Positions 36,309 through 48,700 of a stretch of DNA of 64,000 bases are shown piece by piece (position 1 is the first letter of the stretch; each line of letters starts with the position of its first letter). The DNA comes from Gonium pectorale (lineage: Eukaryota > Chlorophyta > Chlorophyceae > Chlamydomonadales > Volvocaceae): contig LSYV01000004.1 in NCBI GenBank assembly GCA_001584585.1, positions 2,260,322-2,324,321 of the forward strand, written 5' to 3'. The position numbers and the translations under genes were made by a program. The notes beneath the pieces are model-generated. The model searched no databases. It saw only the letters and a list, made by a program, of their open reading frames with translations, and was not told the DNA's origin.

Positions 36309-39300
36309 TCAGGCCGTCGCCGCCTCGTTGTGCGCTGCCGCCGGAGGTTCTTCGTCCAGGTTTGCCATATCGGCGGCCTGCGGGAGCAATGAGGCAGGGC
36401 TGCCATGAGCAACATGCGTAAGGTGCTCAAGGACGCGCAAGGGCATCACACGCTCGTCAGTGCAGCGCCCCCGGAGCCGTGCCTCAAATGCCGTGATGCA
36501 CTCCCTAGTCGAGGGTACCCCGTGCCCTATGCAACATTCATGCGCCAGCTGCTATTTAAACATGCGCATCCGCAATGGCCGCCGTCCGCGTACCCCAGGA
36601 CCCTTGGTGCCCGAGTCGCGGCCTTCGAGGCGCGCACCTGGATGCACGGCACCCAGCGCATCTCCACCCAGATGCGGGCGCCCTCGCCCTCGTCCAGCAC
36701 AATGCCGCGCTCCATACTCTCCACCGGCCGGTCCGGGTGGTCCGGGCTCCACTCCTCCCACCGCTTGCGGTGCAGCCCGAACTCCCGGTGGCCTGCCAAG
36801 CCGGCAGCGGAGCAGAGGGGAAGAGCTTTTCAATATCCAGCGGTATGGGGGCAACACGAGGGGCGGCCAGGAGGCGGAGACAAAGCGGAGGCACTCACTG
36901 CCTCGGGCTGATCCGCGCCACGTGATCATAACCCGACGTTTGGCGGTAGGTTGCGGACGCGACGCCTCAACGCTATGTCATGTTATGATGCAGCCGCCTA
37001 AAGGCGGGTGTCCTCACGAGCTATAAGGTCCACGACACGCCGCCTCTTTAGAAACTGCGAAGCGAAACGCACGGCCGAGCGCTCAACCGTGTCCCGCGCA
37101 ACCCCAGCCGCCCCCCGCGCGCCCCGCGGGCCGGGCCTCACCCGTCATAGGGTTGACGTCGCTCGCCGTGATGATGTCCGACACGGGTATGTCCAGGCGG
37201 CCCAGGCACTCGGCGGCCGACAGCAGGCTGGACTCCAGCACCTTGATCTTGATCACGTCCGTCAGCTTCACCCGGTAGATGGCGTGCATGGCGCTGCTGT
37301 CCAGCTGCGGGGCACGAAGCGGACAGCCCGTGCAGTGTCCAAAAGGTAAGCGCCCCGGCAATGCACCAAGGGAATGCAAACCAGCAGGGCTGATTGAACG
37401 CTACCAGCCAGCACTGAGAAAGGCTCCCCCTCTCCAGTTTCGCCCCTCAAAAGGGAACCAGTGCCTACCGTGTAGTCCATGTCGACCGTGAGACGGGCCT
37501 TCTTGACGTTTCCGCTGACGGCGTCCTGCAGCGCCTCAATGTACTTGGCCTTCTTCTCCGCTTCCTTGAGCCGCCCGTCGCGCAGGTCGCGCTCGCGGTC
37601 CGCCTCCATGCGCTTCATCTCGTTCTTCAGCCGGTTGATCTGCATATGCGCATGTAAGGGATCCGAGGGGAATGTCTAGCCCGGCAGGGCGACGGGAAAC
37701 GGAGGGACAGACGAGCAGCGACTGCATCCCGTGCCCTCCATATGCATGGGACAATGGGAGGTGCCGCAACAGCGCAAGCTCGGAGGGAATTACTCACGGG
37801 GACCCCAAGCCCAACATCCCGTCCATCCACTTGGCATCCCGCTCTCCAGGGGCTTCCCACGCGGCAGGGAGGCCTCGTCCGTCCAGATGCCTCCCGGCCA
37901 AGCCCCCGCCCCCTCTCGTCGCCGCCGCGAGCCACTCACGTGGTTCCTGCGCGTCCACGTCTGCACGCTGCTCTTCCACTCCCGGCGGTTGGCCGAGCTG
38001 GTGACGCGCACGTACGCCGACACGCTGTCGCCCGCCACCGCCAGGCCCCACACCCTGAGCAGCCGGATGGTCACGATGCCCTGCAGCCACGAGCGCGCGG
38101 AGCTCAAACACAACGGCTTACAGTGGGTGGATGGGAGCCGCGGCAATGCATGTAAAGGAGCTAGGTGTGAGACGCGCTGCAGGGCGGCGACCCGGTGCAT
38201 TGATGATGAGCGCGAGCGAGCGCTGCTGGAGCTGGGAAAGCGGACCACATCAGGGCGGCGTGGCACCATGTCGGTCATGAACTCCGGAGCAAGCACGTGA
38301 CGCAGCATTCACAAGTACAGACTCGAGCTTGCCTGCATTGCGTTCTCGACATCGTACTTGGTTAGCTTCTCAAACGGCCAGTACGTCAGCTCCATCTTCA
38401 CCTTGCCTTTGCCCTTGCCCTGTATGTGAAACGCGGACGCATGGCGGCCAGCTTGGGATCAGCACGCGTCGCCTGCCGATGGCGCACAGTGTCAGGGCCT
38501 GCTATGCCATGCTCCCCACCCCAGGCTTCAATAAGCGCGCCAACATCGACAGCACCGTAAAATGCGCAGGCTGCCCCAAACATGTGGTTGTACTATTGGG
38601 AGCCACGGTGGCAACCACACGAGTCCCCGGCACCAACGGATCGCCTGCGTCGTGCCTCACCGGGCCGCCTGGGCTGCCCCAGTCTCCGGTCCCTAGGTGC
38701 GAAGTCACCGCCACGGGCTCCGACTGCCCCTCGACGCCCGCCTTGCATGCGGGTGCCAGCTTGATGAGCGAGCGGCCGATGAGCGCGCGTCCGTTGAAGA
38801 TCTGCGTCACGTTGCCGGTCAGAAGCTTGGAGGGGCGCACGCGGTCCACGTCAAAGGCCTCCAGACGCAGCGTCTGGTCCTTGGGCTCCTGTTGATTGGG
38901 TTGGATCACGCAAGCAGGTGGGCGTGACGAGGCGCGTGGGAGGCCAGGGCGGCATGAAGGGTCGACAGGTAGATGGGCGAGGTCGCGCACGTTAGCTCGG
39001 TGCGTGCCGCGTGCAAACTACTCATCACAGCTGCAGCCGGGCAAAGCCCCCAATCCGGTAGTGCTTTGATGCGGGGGGGGGCACCTCTGCCCCTCTTGCC
39101 ATCTTGCCACTCCGCCGGTAAAACACGCCCGCTGCTGCAGAACAGTGCAGCGCGGCCCAGCGCCACGCACCCCTGGCGGTCCTTTCCAATTTCCTTGGCC
39201 CCGCTCACCTGGACGAGCAGGTAGATGTACTCGTTCCACCGCACGCACTCGCCAAGGCCCTCCGCCCGGGCCCGCCTGATGCTGGTCGCCTGCATGGCCG

Positions 39301-42300
39301 GGGGTGTGGTTAGGGGAGAGACCACGTACAGCGTACGGAGAGGATGCCTCCTCTGCCTAAGCCTGCCCCAACCCGGACCCCAAACCTGCTGTGTAATCGT
39401 AAGATACGCACAGAACCCAAGCTCCCACACCACACGCGCCCACCTCGTAGTACTCTGAGTCTGTGGTGAGCTCCACGCACACGTCGTTAGTGCCCCACTC
39501 GTCCGGCATCAGCTCCTTGGCAAGCCCCACGCACACGCGCAGCACGCCCCGGTGGCGGCGCATGAGCCGCTGGATCTCCACCTTGTCCTGCGCCGTCTCC
39601 TGCGCGAACAAGAAGCAGAGGGGACGAAACGTTTTTGTGCTGGACGCGCTGCAAAGGCGTACGATGGCTGCCTTGCCGACGATGAAGCACACCGCAAGAA
39701 CGCCACCGGAACCAAATGCAGTCAGAGCGGTCGGAATGGTTGCTGCGACAGCCGCTCAAGACGAACGTTGGGGAAGGTGCCCCTGAGTCCGCCCTCCCGC
39801 CCCGGCCCAAGCGCCTCGGCGGCTTCGCCACGAGACGCACCTGCAGGATGGGCACCACGATGCGCTGCGGCCACACCAGCATCTTGGTGATGATCTCGCG
39901 CATAAAGTAGTTGACGACGGGGGTCACGGCGGCGGGCGCCAGCGAGCCGCCCAGCGCCTTGCCGAAGTCCAGCCGGTACTTGATCAGCGGCGGCTTGGGC
40001 ACCGTGGCCATCGCAGCCACTGCCGCGGTAGATGGGTAGCGGCACATGCAAGTTGGATGTCAGACAGAGAGGTGGAGAACTTGGGCGCCCGTATGCGGGC
40101 GATCTGGGTGTGGACAGGAGCGCTATGATTTGGTGGCCCCTTGCTCGAATGTCAGCCCAGGCGTCACGCAGCCGCCGTGCACAAGCGCTGCTGCCCAGTC
40201 ACCATGCCCAGTTCGTGAGGCTGGGTGCACTTGCAGCTGCAAGAGCCGATCTGCCTCACATGCCAGGGCCAAACAGCGCTTCGCAGCGGGCTGCACCGCC
40301 GGCTACCTGCCACCCTGCCATAAACGCCGTGCGCTTGGGGCTGAACCGTAACACGCAATTAAGCGGCACACATACGCCCGACGCACCGAAGCCCGGGATG
40401 CGCGGCACCAGCGGGTTGAGCACCACCCGGAACGTGGCCACGAAGCTGATGTCCATGATGCGCGGGCAGAGCTTCTGCCTGTGGGCAGCATAGATATCAA
40501 ACGCATTCAGCAACGCCACTTGGCTTGACGCCGGCTGAGACCGTAGGCGCGTCGCCAAGGGCGGGCCTCCGCACGAGCATGCGACAAATGCTATCTTGGC
40601 CAAGGTCCCGGTCGCTAACACACGGTGCCAGCAAGCCCGAGGTGAGCCGCAAGGAAAGCCCCCTGCCCCCTCCGCTCTCACCCTCCCGGGATCTCGATGG
40701 CCAGCGTGATGTTGGGGTCCCCGCACCACTTGACCGACACCTCCATCACCAGGCTGTCCTTCTCGTCCGGGCTAACCCACATGCCTGCGACGGCGTTCGA
40801 AAGGTTGTCATGTCAAGACTCGTTATGTCGCATCTTGTCACAGCGTCGCCCCATAGACACAAGGAACCCTAGTGCATGCAGTCGAAAATGCAGTCCTCAG
40901 GGGAGAATGTTTTTGGTGCTGTGCACGCAGAGTTGTAAATTCAGGCAAGCCACACCCGCATGGCTCTTCACTTCCCGCTGCCCAGGCCAGGGCCAGGGCC
41001 CAGCTCTGACTCACTCTCCACCCGGAACGGCGCGGCGCCAAAGGTGAGGTGCTTAAAGCTGATGCTCTTCACAATTCCGCCCAGTCCGGCCGGGAGCGTC
41101 TTTAGGATCCCCGGCATAACCTGGGCCGTGATTTCCTGTGGAGGCGCGCGACCCAGAGCACCGACTCGCGTCAAAGCAGGGAGCCGACGAAAGGGCCCCC
41201 TGTGGCGGATAATGTATGCGTTCGCATAAAACAAACTTGCCGGCACGCCATAAGGAACACGTACTGGGGAATTACCCGGCTGAAGGTGCTTTTAACCGGG
41301 CTCTTACTTCCCAAACACTCGCGCTTCCGCGCTGGCTGGAGGGCCAAGCTGGTCGGGCTGCTGTGCACGCTTCAACGACTAGCTTGAAATGTGCGACGAT
41401 GACACGGAGCAGTCGTCAATGCGGGTTGATGCCCGCCGCACATGGGCACTCAGCAGTACGGACTACTGGGTTTCCCGGCCATGCCCAGCCGAGCCTGCGC
41501 CGTGCCAGGCTGATCAAGTGCAGCACACCAACCGCAGCAATACCGCCGCAGGACAGATGCGGATACGGAAGCCGTGGCGTCCGTACCTTGACCATGTCGC
41601 AGATACCCTTGTCAATGTACGGCCACAACTCCACGATGAGATTGTTTAGCCACTGCACAAACGGTCAATGCAAAGAAACTGAGTTGAAAATAATCTGACT
41701 TGGGCAACCAGCAACAGCCGGTCGCTGGCACGCTGTCAACAGCGCCGCCAAGCATGTCAGCACCCACAATAGAACATTCGCTGCAAGCAGCTGCGCTTGA
41801 CGTGGGCCGCCGCACCAAACTCATATGGATAGTGTGGACACGTCCGCGCCGCTAGCCGCACCTCCAGCTTCTCCTTCTGGGAGACGTTGACCCAGGACGG
41901 CAGGTTGCCCGCCACAAGGTGCAATCCCTTAAGGCCCAGGTTCACCGACAGCTGCACAGCCAAGGGCCAGGGTGCTTGCCGTCGTCAGACAACACAAGTA
42001 AGTATGCAGGCGCCGCGAGGCTTTGTGCAGGGGATAGTGGGGGAAGACGGGTTGAAACAGGATATGGCACGCGCTTGCAGGCCCTTCAAACCCGTGGGCT
42101 ATATGAGGATGGCTGCTTACGGTGCACATTGGTGCAAGGTTGTCATGCCCAAGGGTATGTGATGCCATCCCGTGCGATCCAGCAACTTGGGGTAGCCTTA
42201 TCAGTCACCCAGCCCGGCCCGCCACCGCTCCAAACAGGACCCCAGCACGTCTCCGCTGAGAGCGACCCAAGGGACAGTCCCTTACCAGGTCGTTCACTTC

Positions 42301-43116
42301 CACCTTCCGCTTTTTATTATAGTAGAACAAGAAGCTCAGCCCCAGGCCAATCAGAAGGCCGCAGAAGACGCTGTACACGAGCCGGAAGACGGACGGCATG
42401 AACACCGGCACGAGCAGCATGCAGAAGCCGATCGCGACGAAGAAAAACACCGTGGCAATCTTGTCGACCGTGAGGATGATCGGCGGCCCATCTTTGAGAA
42501 ACGGGAGCTTGGCCAGCAACTCCACCGTCTCGCGCGCCTCTTTGCCCGCCTCGACATATGATTGCCCTGCCTGTTTGGCTGCATCCGCTGCGGTCTTCGG
42601 CAGCTCCTTCAGTGACTCCTTCAATCCGCTAAAACTCGGGGCAACCGCTGATTTCGGCGTGCCGTCCTTTGGCCCTACAGAAGGCTTTTCAGCCGTGTCC
42701 GTAGGAGCGTCCGCAAACCGCACTTCGGACGCCCGCGGAGTTGCTGGGGACTTGAGCTGGGTTGTCGGGCTCGCCGCGACACTGGCAGGCGTGCCTGACA
42801 ACCCCAAGTCCTCCACAGCTGCACGCTGCTTCGCGACGGGGGTTGCGCCCGCCTCCACTATCTCCGTTACTGCCGATGTAACGGTTGCAACGCCTGCTTG
42901 CTGGACTGCTGCCGCAGGCTCGGCCGCACCACTGGAGGTTAACGCCTTGGGCTTTACAGTTAAGCCTTCCAAAGGCTTTGCGAGCCCGTGCTGTGCGATG
43001 TCAGAAGCCTGCTGCGCCCTCTCCACTGACGCCTTCACGGATGGTACCGACGATACACTGTCGGCAGCGGCAACTGTAGGAGCGCTGCTCGCGACAGTCG
43101 CCCCTGTCGTCTCCAT
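36309..43116 (-). CDS. Extended-synaptotagmin/plant SYT-like lipid-transfer tether, copy A
   Basis: Multi-exon gene. Exon 1 (43116-42286, 277 codons) has a long disordered Ala/Ser/Thr/Pro-rich N terminus, then a membrane hairpin (IATVFFFVAIGFCMLLVPVF ... FCGLLIGLGLSFLFYYNKK). The SMP lipid-transfer domain follows: WLNNLIVELWPYIDKGICDM, SISFKHLTFGAAPFRVES, VSVKWCGDPNITLAIEIPGG, LNPLVPRIPGFGA, LIKYRLDFGKALGGSLAP and MLVWPQRIVVPIL. Next comes a first C2 domain (VLRVCVGLAKELMPDEWG ... DVDRVRPSKLLTG, KMELTYWPFEKLT). A second C2-like domain (GIVTIRLLRVWGL ... RLDIPVSDIITASD) is interrupted by a charged helical insert (NEMKRMEADRERDLRDG). The C-terminal tail is Ala/Glu-rich and ends at 36311-36309. 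Proteins of this type sit in the ER membrane and bridge to the plasma membrane. It is a paralogue of the gene at 45798-51994. Confidence 0.88.
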
Positions 43117-43939
43117 TCCTATCGGCTGAGCCGTCTCGGCATCACGGTCTAGACCTTCAGAGTATAATGGATTGAAATACGTGAACGACGTTGGAACTTA
43201 TGTAGCTACTGATTGCTTTGGGTCCGAGACTCAGAGTCCGAGTTGCTGTTTGGCAGGGATGCAGGCCTGCTTCGGGTACAGGGCCGAGCTGAGACTGCAT
43301 ATGCGATCTACCGTTTGCCTAAGCTCTGTGGCTGGGTCACCTGACTGCATCCAAGGTAAGCCCGTACCACTCCGTACCCGACCGAGGCCGTGGCCCCTCA
43401 CAAATTTCGTGCCCCTCTGCACTTGTAGCAAGCCTCCGCCTTCTGTGAAAGGGGCGTGTTCCTCCAGCACCCCAGCGACAGAGTGGCATATGGGCGGAGT
43501 GGCTACATGGGAAACCGATTGCAATGGGGTAATGGTGTAATAACGCACGGTGAGCACGGCTGGAGACACACCGCTCCCACACCCCATCCCCGCACCCGGA
43601 CTGCGCAACAGGCGTGTCCCCAAACTGGCCGGCAACCGGGAAGCACCCGGTCCCCAATGTTTCCCTCCTCAGAGTTGCGGCTGCGACGCGGACTCAGGTC
43701 GCCAGATTCCTATTTCGGCCTGCGCATGCGTCAGCGTGAGTAGGCTTTGGCTCCTCACGCTCGCGACCGCTTCACCGACTGTTGCTGCACTTTGCTAGGG
43801 GTTGCCGACCTCGAGAGCATAGTTCCGTTAGTCCTACAGGCACTGCAGGCCAGTCGGTTACATGTTGGATCGGCCGTGGGTGCGCCAACCAAGCGGCCCT
43901 CCCACGTGGAGGTAGCCCGCGCAGGTATGAGCGCATTAG
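43117..43939. other. Intergenic DNA upstream of SYT-like copy A
   Basis: Contains the presumed promoter of copy A and the degraded 5' flank of a LINE-type fragment. No complete frame is convincing. The few open frames before 43950 do not match the reverse transcriptase that follows. Confidence 0.4.
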
Positions 43940-45240
43940 CGGCGCCTGCCGGACCAGTTTTTTTTGTGGCTGTTGTTTGAGGCACAGAGCGCAGCCCTTG
44001 ACGAGTACACCTTGACCAACCTACTCTTTGTGGACGATGCCTCCCTGGTGGCCACGGGGTACGAGCGCGCGCAGTGCCTACTGCGCTTGCTAGTGAACTT
44101 CTGTGGTGCGACGGGGATGACTTGCAACACCTCCATGTGCGAGGTGCTGGTTTTTGGGGGGGAGTGCCCGGGAAAGAAAGCGCCTCCGCAGCGCCCCGTA
44201 CATTTTGTGTGGCCAGCAGCTCAGGACCCTGAACGAAGGTGAGACCGCTAAGTGCCTGGGGTTGACGTACGGGCCAGGACGGCGCCTCACCGGGTGCACG
44301 GGAGAGCTCCTGAAGTCTGGGAGGCGAGCCATGCATTCCCTCATTGCCTTGTGTCGGGAGAATAAGATTCCCGTGCCTAAATTACGTATGGATTTCTTTT
44401 GGACACTAGTAACGCCGGTTTTCTCTTATGGGGCTCAGGTGTGGGGCCCCGACTTCATCAATGTGTCTTTTGAAAGTGCCATGACGAACCCCATGGTTGA
44501 GGAGCAGAGGGCCTATATGCGAACGGTGGTGGGAGCACGCGCCCCTACCCAAGCACTGCTCTACCGTGAGTTGGCGCAGAGGCCGCTCCAGTACCACTGG
44601 GCTAAGCTCGTCTTACGGTTCTAAAACGGAATGGTAGAGCGCCCCGATATGCTGTGCCACCGGGCCTTCGTGGCAGACCTGAGGCTAGCGCTTGTCGATG
44701 GGGTGACTTTTTTTTTGACTGATTGCTGGTCAGCAGGGGCACTGCGCTTCCTTGCTGATGCGGGTATCCGGGCCCCCGAGGGACTGACGGGTACTTCGCG
44801 TCGTTGCTCATACCCATTGGCAAAGTATTGGATAGCTTTGCTGACAGGCTTGATGCTCGGTGGCAGCTGCCCCGGAGCACCCCGCGACTTCCCTAGCGGC
44901 GAGACGGGAGTTAAGGGNNNNNNNNNNNNNNNNNNNNGACGCCGCGGCCGTGGAAGATGAACTACATGTGTTCTGCGAATGCCCATGCTACGAGCAACAC
45001 CGCGACCAATTCGAGACTGCTTTGGGCTTTAGGCATCGTAACATGATTACTATTATGAAGGAGGCCCCGCTAGCTGCGGTAGGAGCCTACCTAAAGGCTG
45101 TCTGGGATACCAGGCACGCCATACTTCGGCGTCAGGCGCTGAAGCGGGGTAGAGACGAGGACCATAACCCGCTCCCCCACCCCAATATTCGCAATTCGTC
45201 CATGGCCCCCCGGCTTTGACGGACGTGTAACCTGTGTAAC
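43940..45240 (+). mobile_element. Degraded non-LTR (LINE-type) retrotransposon, 3' part
   Basis: Three frames together give the C-terminal half of a LINE reverse-transcriptase protein. 43964-44242 holds the palm motif LLFVDDASLVATG followed by a thumb-like CGATGMTCNTSMCEVLVF. 44154-44624 continues it in another frame (AKCLGLTYGPGRRL ... SYGAQVWGPDF). After a stop, 44631-44917 and 44938-45219 carry the terminal part with a Cys/His cluster (ELHVFCECPCYEQHR) as in LINE 3' ends. Frameshifts and a stop break the protein, so it is inactive. The 5' half, including the endonuclease, is missing, consistent with 5' truncation. A 20-N gap interrupts it. The fragment ends with short GTAACCTG-type repeats at 45226-45241. 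It is inserted between the two SYT-like paralogues. Confidence 0.82.
44918..44937. other. Assembly gap (20 N)
   Basis: Twenty undetermined bases inside the retrotransposon fragment. Repetitive sequence probably broke the assembly here. Confidence 0.98.
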
Positions 45241-45797
45241 CTGCATTAAGACCAGGCTTCTGATCAAACAGATAGTGTACCACGCCTCCAGCGAACAATC
45301 CAGTATGAGTTCCGAACCAGACCTCCAGCGAACAACCCAGTAAGTTCCGAAGAAGAGAAGTATGCGGCAGGACCAAGTCCTCCAAGCCCAGAAGGGCCGC
45401 ACCAGGCCCAGAGGTCATGTTGATGCCACCCCAGAAAGGTGCACCGCGGATTTGGTAAGCGACACCGCAGTTTGGACATAGGTGAACATACCCTGCACGA
45501 CCGAGCACGACCCGGCATATGTATAGAGAGGGCATCCGGCCTAGCTGTGAAGGGCCGCCAGTCGTTCACTAGTAGTGCGTGCCCATGAATTCCCGGCCCT
45601 GGGAAGACTGCTAGCAGCGTGTCATGCACATCCGCGCATCACGAGACAAGCTACAACTCCCATTGGAGCGAGCACCGTGCGCCAGTCCGTGCCAGGACGC
45701 TGCCTCGCTGTCGGGACTGCACGCATGTGAAAGAAGAATGGTCTACGTCGTGTGCCTGGTGAAAAAAGTCCGTCAGTTCCAACAGTGTTCCGCTAGT
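45241..45797. other. Intergenic DNA downstream of SYT-like copy B
   Basis: No gene is supported. A short local duplication (GTTCGCTGGAGG units, antisense, about 45288-45340) is present. A minus-strand open frame (45535-45053) contains a CPNCG motif but has no recognisable family. It also overlaps the retrotransposon tail. Confidence 0.4.
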
Positions 45798-48700
45798 TCA
45801 CAAAGCGGCCGCCTCGGTGGGCGCCACCGGAACGGCCGCAGCGGCCTCCTCCTCCTCATCCGCCTGCTCCTCGGGAACGGCCTGCAGATGGGGTCAGCCA
45901 GAGGCGAGAGGAATACGAAACCTCAATCGACAAGAGCCCAGTACATGCAATACAAGGAGTTGCCGCATGTTTGCAGCTAGAAGCACGCACGCTGCAATCA
46001 GGCACGAACACGAAACGCATGCAACTCCTCGCCACTTCAGCTTCGGCTTCGGCGCAGTAACCGCGCACCTCTATGCAGGGCACCCAGCGCAGCGCCAGCC
46101 ACACTTTGGCGTTGGCGGTGCCCTCCAGGGGCACGCCCCACTCGCTCTCGTCCGCCTCCACACCGGGCTGCTCCGGGTTGTACTGCTCCCACTTGCGGAA
46201 GTGCAGCCCGTGTTCCCGCTTGCCTGCCGGCACCGCACGCAGCAAGCAGCGGGAGGAAACGCACACGAGTGAGCTGTGTGGGGACGACCACTGCGGAGAG
46301 GCACGATCACTACAAAAAGGTACGATGCCATGGAATGCACAGCTGCTTCTCTTGTCATCCGCTACATGACACGGGGAAGACACGGTCCAAAACGTCTTTA
46401 CCGAGGAAGACCGTGATGCTCACCCGTCATGGGGTTGACGTCGTAGGCCGTACGGATCTCCGAGATGGGAATCTCCGCGCGGTACACGCTGTCGGCCTTG
46501 TTGCCGCCATCGCGCCCGACCTTGACCACGATGGCGTTGTCCTCCTCCGTCTCGCCGTCTAACACCTTCTCCTTTACATTGTAGAACGCGTGTAGGCAGC
46601 TGGAGTCCATCTGCACAGCGACCCAACACGCAATAGGAAGCGCATCACACCGTCAGCTAGCGCCAGAGGAGACTTTAGGGGACCTGCAGTGTGTGACAGC
46701 GTAGCTGGGCCATGGAATTAGGACTTGCACGCGCCAGTCGCGCAACTCTACGCAAGCCCTCTGCCTGCAGAAGGCCTTGAGGGGTGCGTGGCCTCGCAAT
46801 GCCTGACCGGCTGGGGTGGAAGGCGCCGCCGCTGCGGTATGCGCTTGTCGGGTGATTGGTGCGCGCGGCGCGAGGGAAACCCACGGTGTAATCGAGCTTG
46901 ACGACGGGTGAGGACTTGGCGTTGCCGGCGATGGCCTCGTTCAAGTCCTGGATCTGCCGGGCCTTTTGCTCCGCCTCCGCCTCCTTGCCGTCGCGCAAGT
47001 CCCGCTGGCGCGCCTGCTCCAGCTGCTTTACCTTCATCTTCATCTCGTTATTCTGTACGGACGGGCGGACATCGACGGGCGCGGGCGGGTTGTAGCTAGA
47101 AAGAAGGATGCCCGTCAACATGATCCGCACATAGGCATAGGGACACATGTTATACACACGGACACCCCCCCAGCTACTTACGTAAGCCTGGAGGGTCCAG
47201 GTCCTGCGGCCGCCCTTCCACGAGCTCTTGCCCTCAAGCTTCTCTGCTACCGTGCTGATGCTGACCGACGTGGTGAGGCTGGTGCCGACGGGGGTCAGGC
47301 CGCGGATGCCCAGCAACCGGACCGTCACGATACCCTGCAGCAGGCAGTCCCCGCCCAGTGTTGACCAAGTTGCCAGGGCGCAACCATAGCAGACCAAGGC
47401 ACAAGGTGCAACGACTGAGGGGGGGCCGTTGCAGGGCATCCTGCTTCAAGCCCACGACATGGGCAACGTCGGCAGTCAGTAGCGTACGCACCTTTCTGGC
47501 CTCCATGACGTGCTCTTGCGTGAGGTTCTCAAAGGGGAAGTACGACATCTGGAGCAGCACGCGGCCCGCGCCCTTGCCCTGCAGCCATGAAGCAGCACCA
47601 TGAGCACGTGCCATGTCCATCCTAGGTATCAACAGAGTTCGGGACTGCTAACAGCTCATGATGATACACGCCGCCTAGCTGCCCGCCAGCGGAACTGCAG
47701 AGCGACGTGCAGCGCGCGCGGCGCATGTGGCACGTCACGGCACATCTCCGGCGTAAGCAAGTCAACGCACAGTCAAAACGATTTCCGCCACGGGTTTCCT
47801 ACCGCTACGCCAAGACCGCTACACGTACTCTTTTACCCTCACTGCGGTTCAGCGCCACTTGCCGCAGCCCGTTTCCCATCCCCTCCCTTGCCCACCGCAC
47901 TCGCTCCGCAGCCTCGCCACTCACCGGCCCACCGGGGGCGCCCCAGTCGTCGGTGCCGAGGTGGACGCGCATCGGCACCGGCTCCTCGCGGCCACGGGCC
48001 CCTGCCTTGCACACCTCGTGCAGCTTAACGAGCGTGCGTCCAATCACCGCCCGCCCACCCAGCGACTTGATCTGGTGGGCCTCCAGCCGCAGCATCTGGT
48101 TCTTGGGCTCCTGGGGTCGGGGGACAGGTGAAGTGGCAGGCACACTAGGACACATCGCAAGGCAGGCGAGTACGGGGTGGCTTCTTTGCGTCTTGGGCGT
48201 TCCTTCTGAGTCGCCTCTTAGGACGTCAGCAGATGACGCAGTATATTGCTATGCGCGCGGCGGCAACGGGTTACGGCTTCGGCCGTACAACTAGAAACAC
48301 GGCAGCTTGACTCCCAAGGCGGGCAACGACCGCCTGCTCACCTGGACGAGCAAGTAGATGAATTCGTTGAAGACCACTGTGTCCCCGGCGACGGTTGACC
48401 CCTCCGCAATCGGGTCTGCGTGCTTGATGCTCGTTGACTGAAGAGCGGGAAAAAAACCAACACGTTTGTACGTGCTGACATGAACCTGGCGGTGAGGGCG
48501 CCCACAGCAAGCACGCCAAGCCAACGGCGCCCGCTGACGCAACCCGGCGCTTTCCAAAGTACCGGTATCCTCATTTCGCCTCCAAGCCAAATGCCTTTCC
48601 TCCCACCCACCTGTGACCATTCTTTCTCTGTACCAAGCACCCACCTCGCAGTACTCCGAGTCCGTGGTAAGCTGCACCTGCACGTCGCCCACATCCCGCA

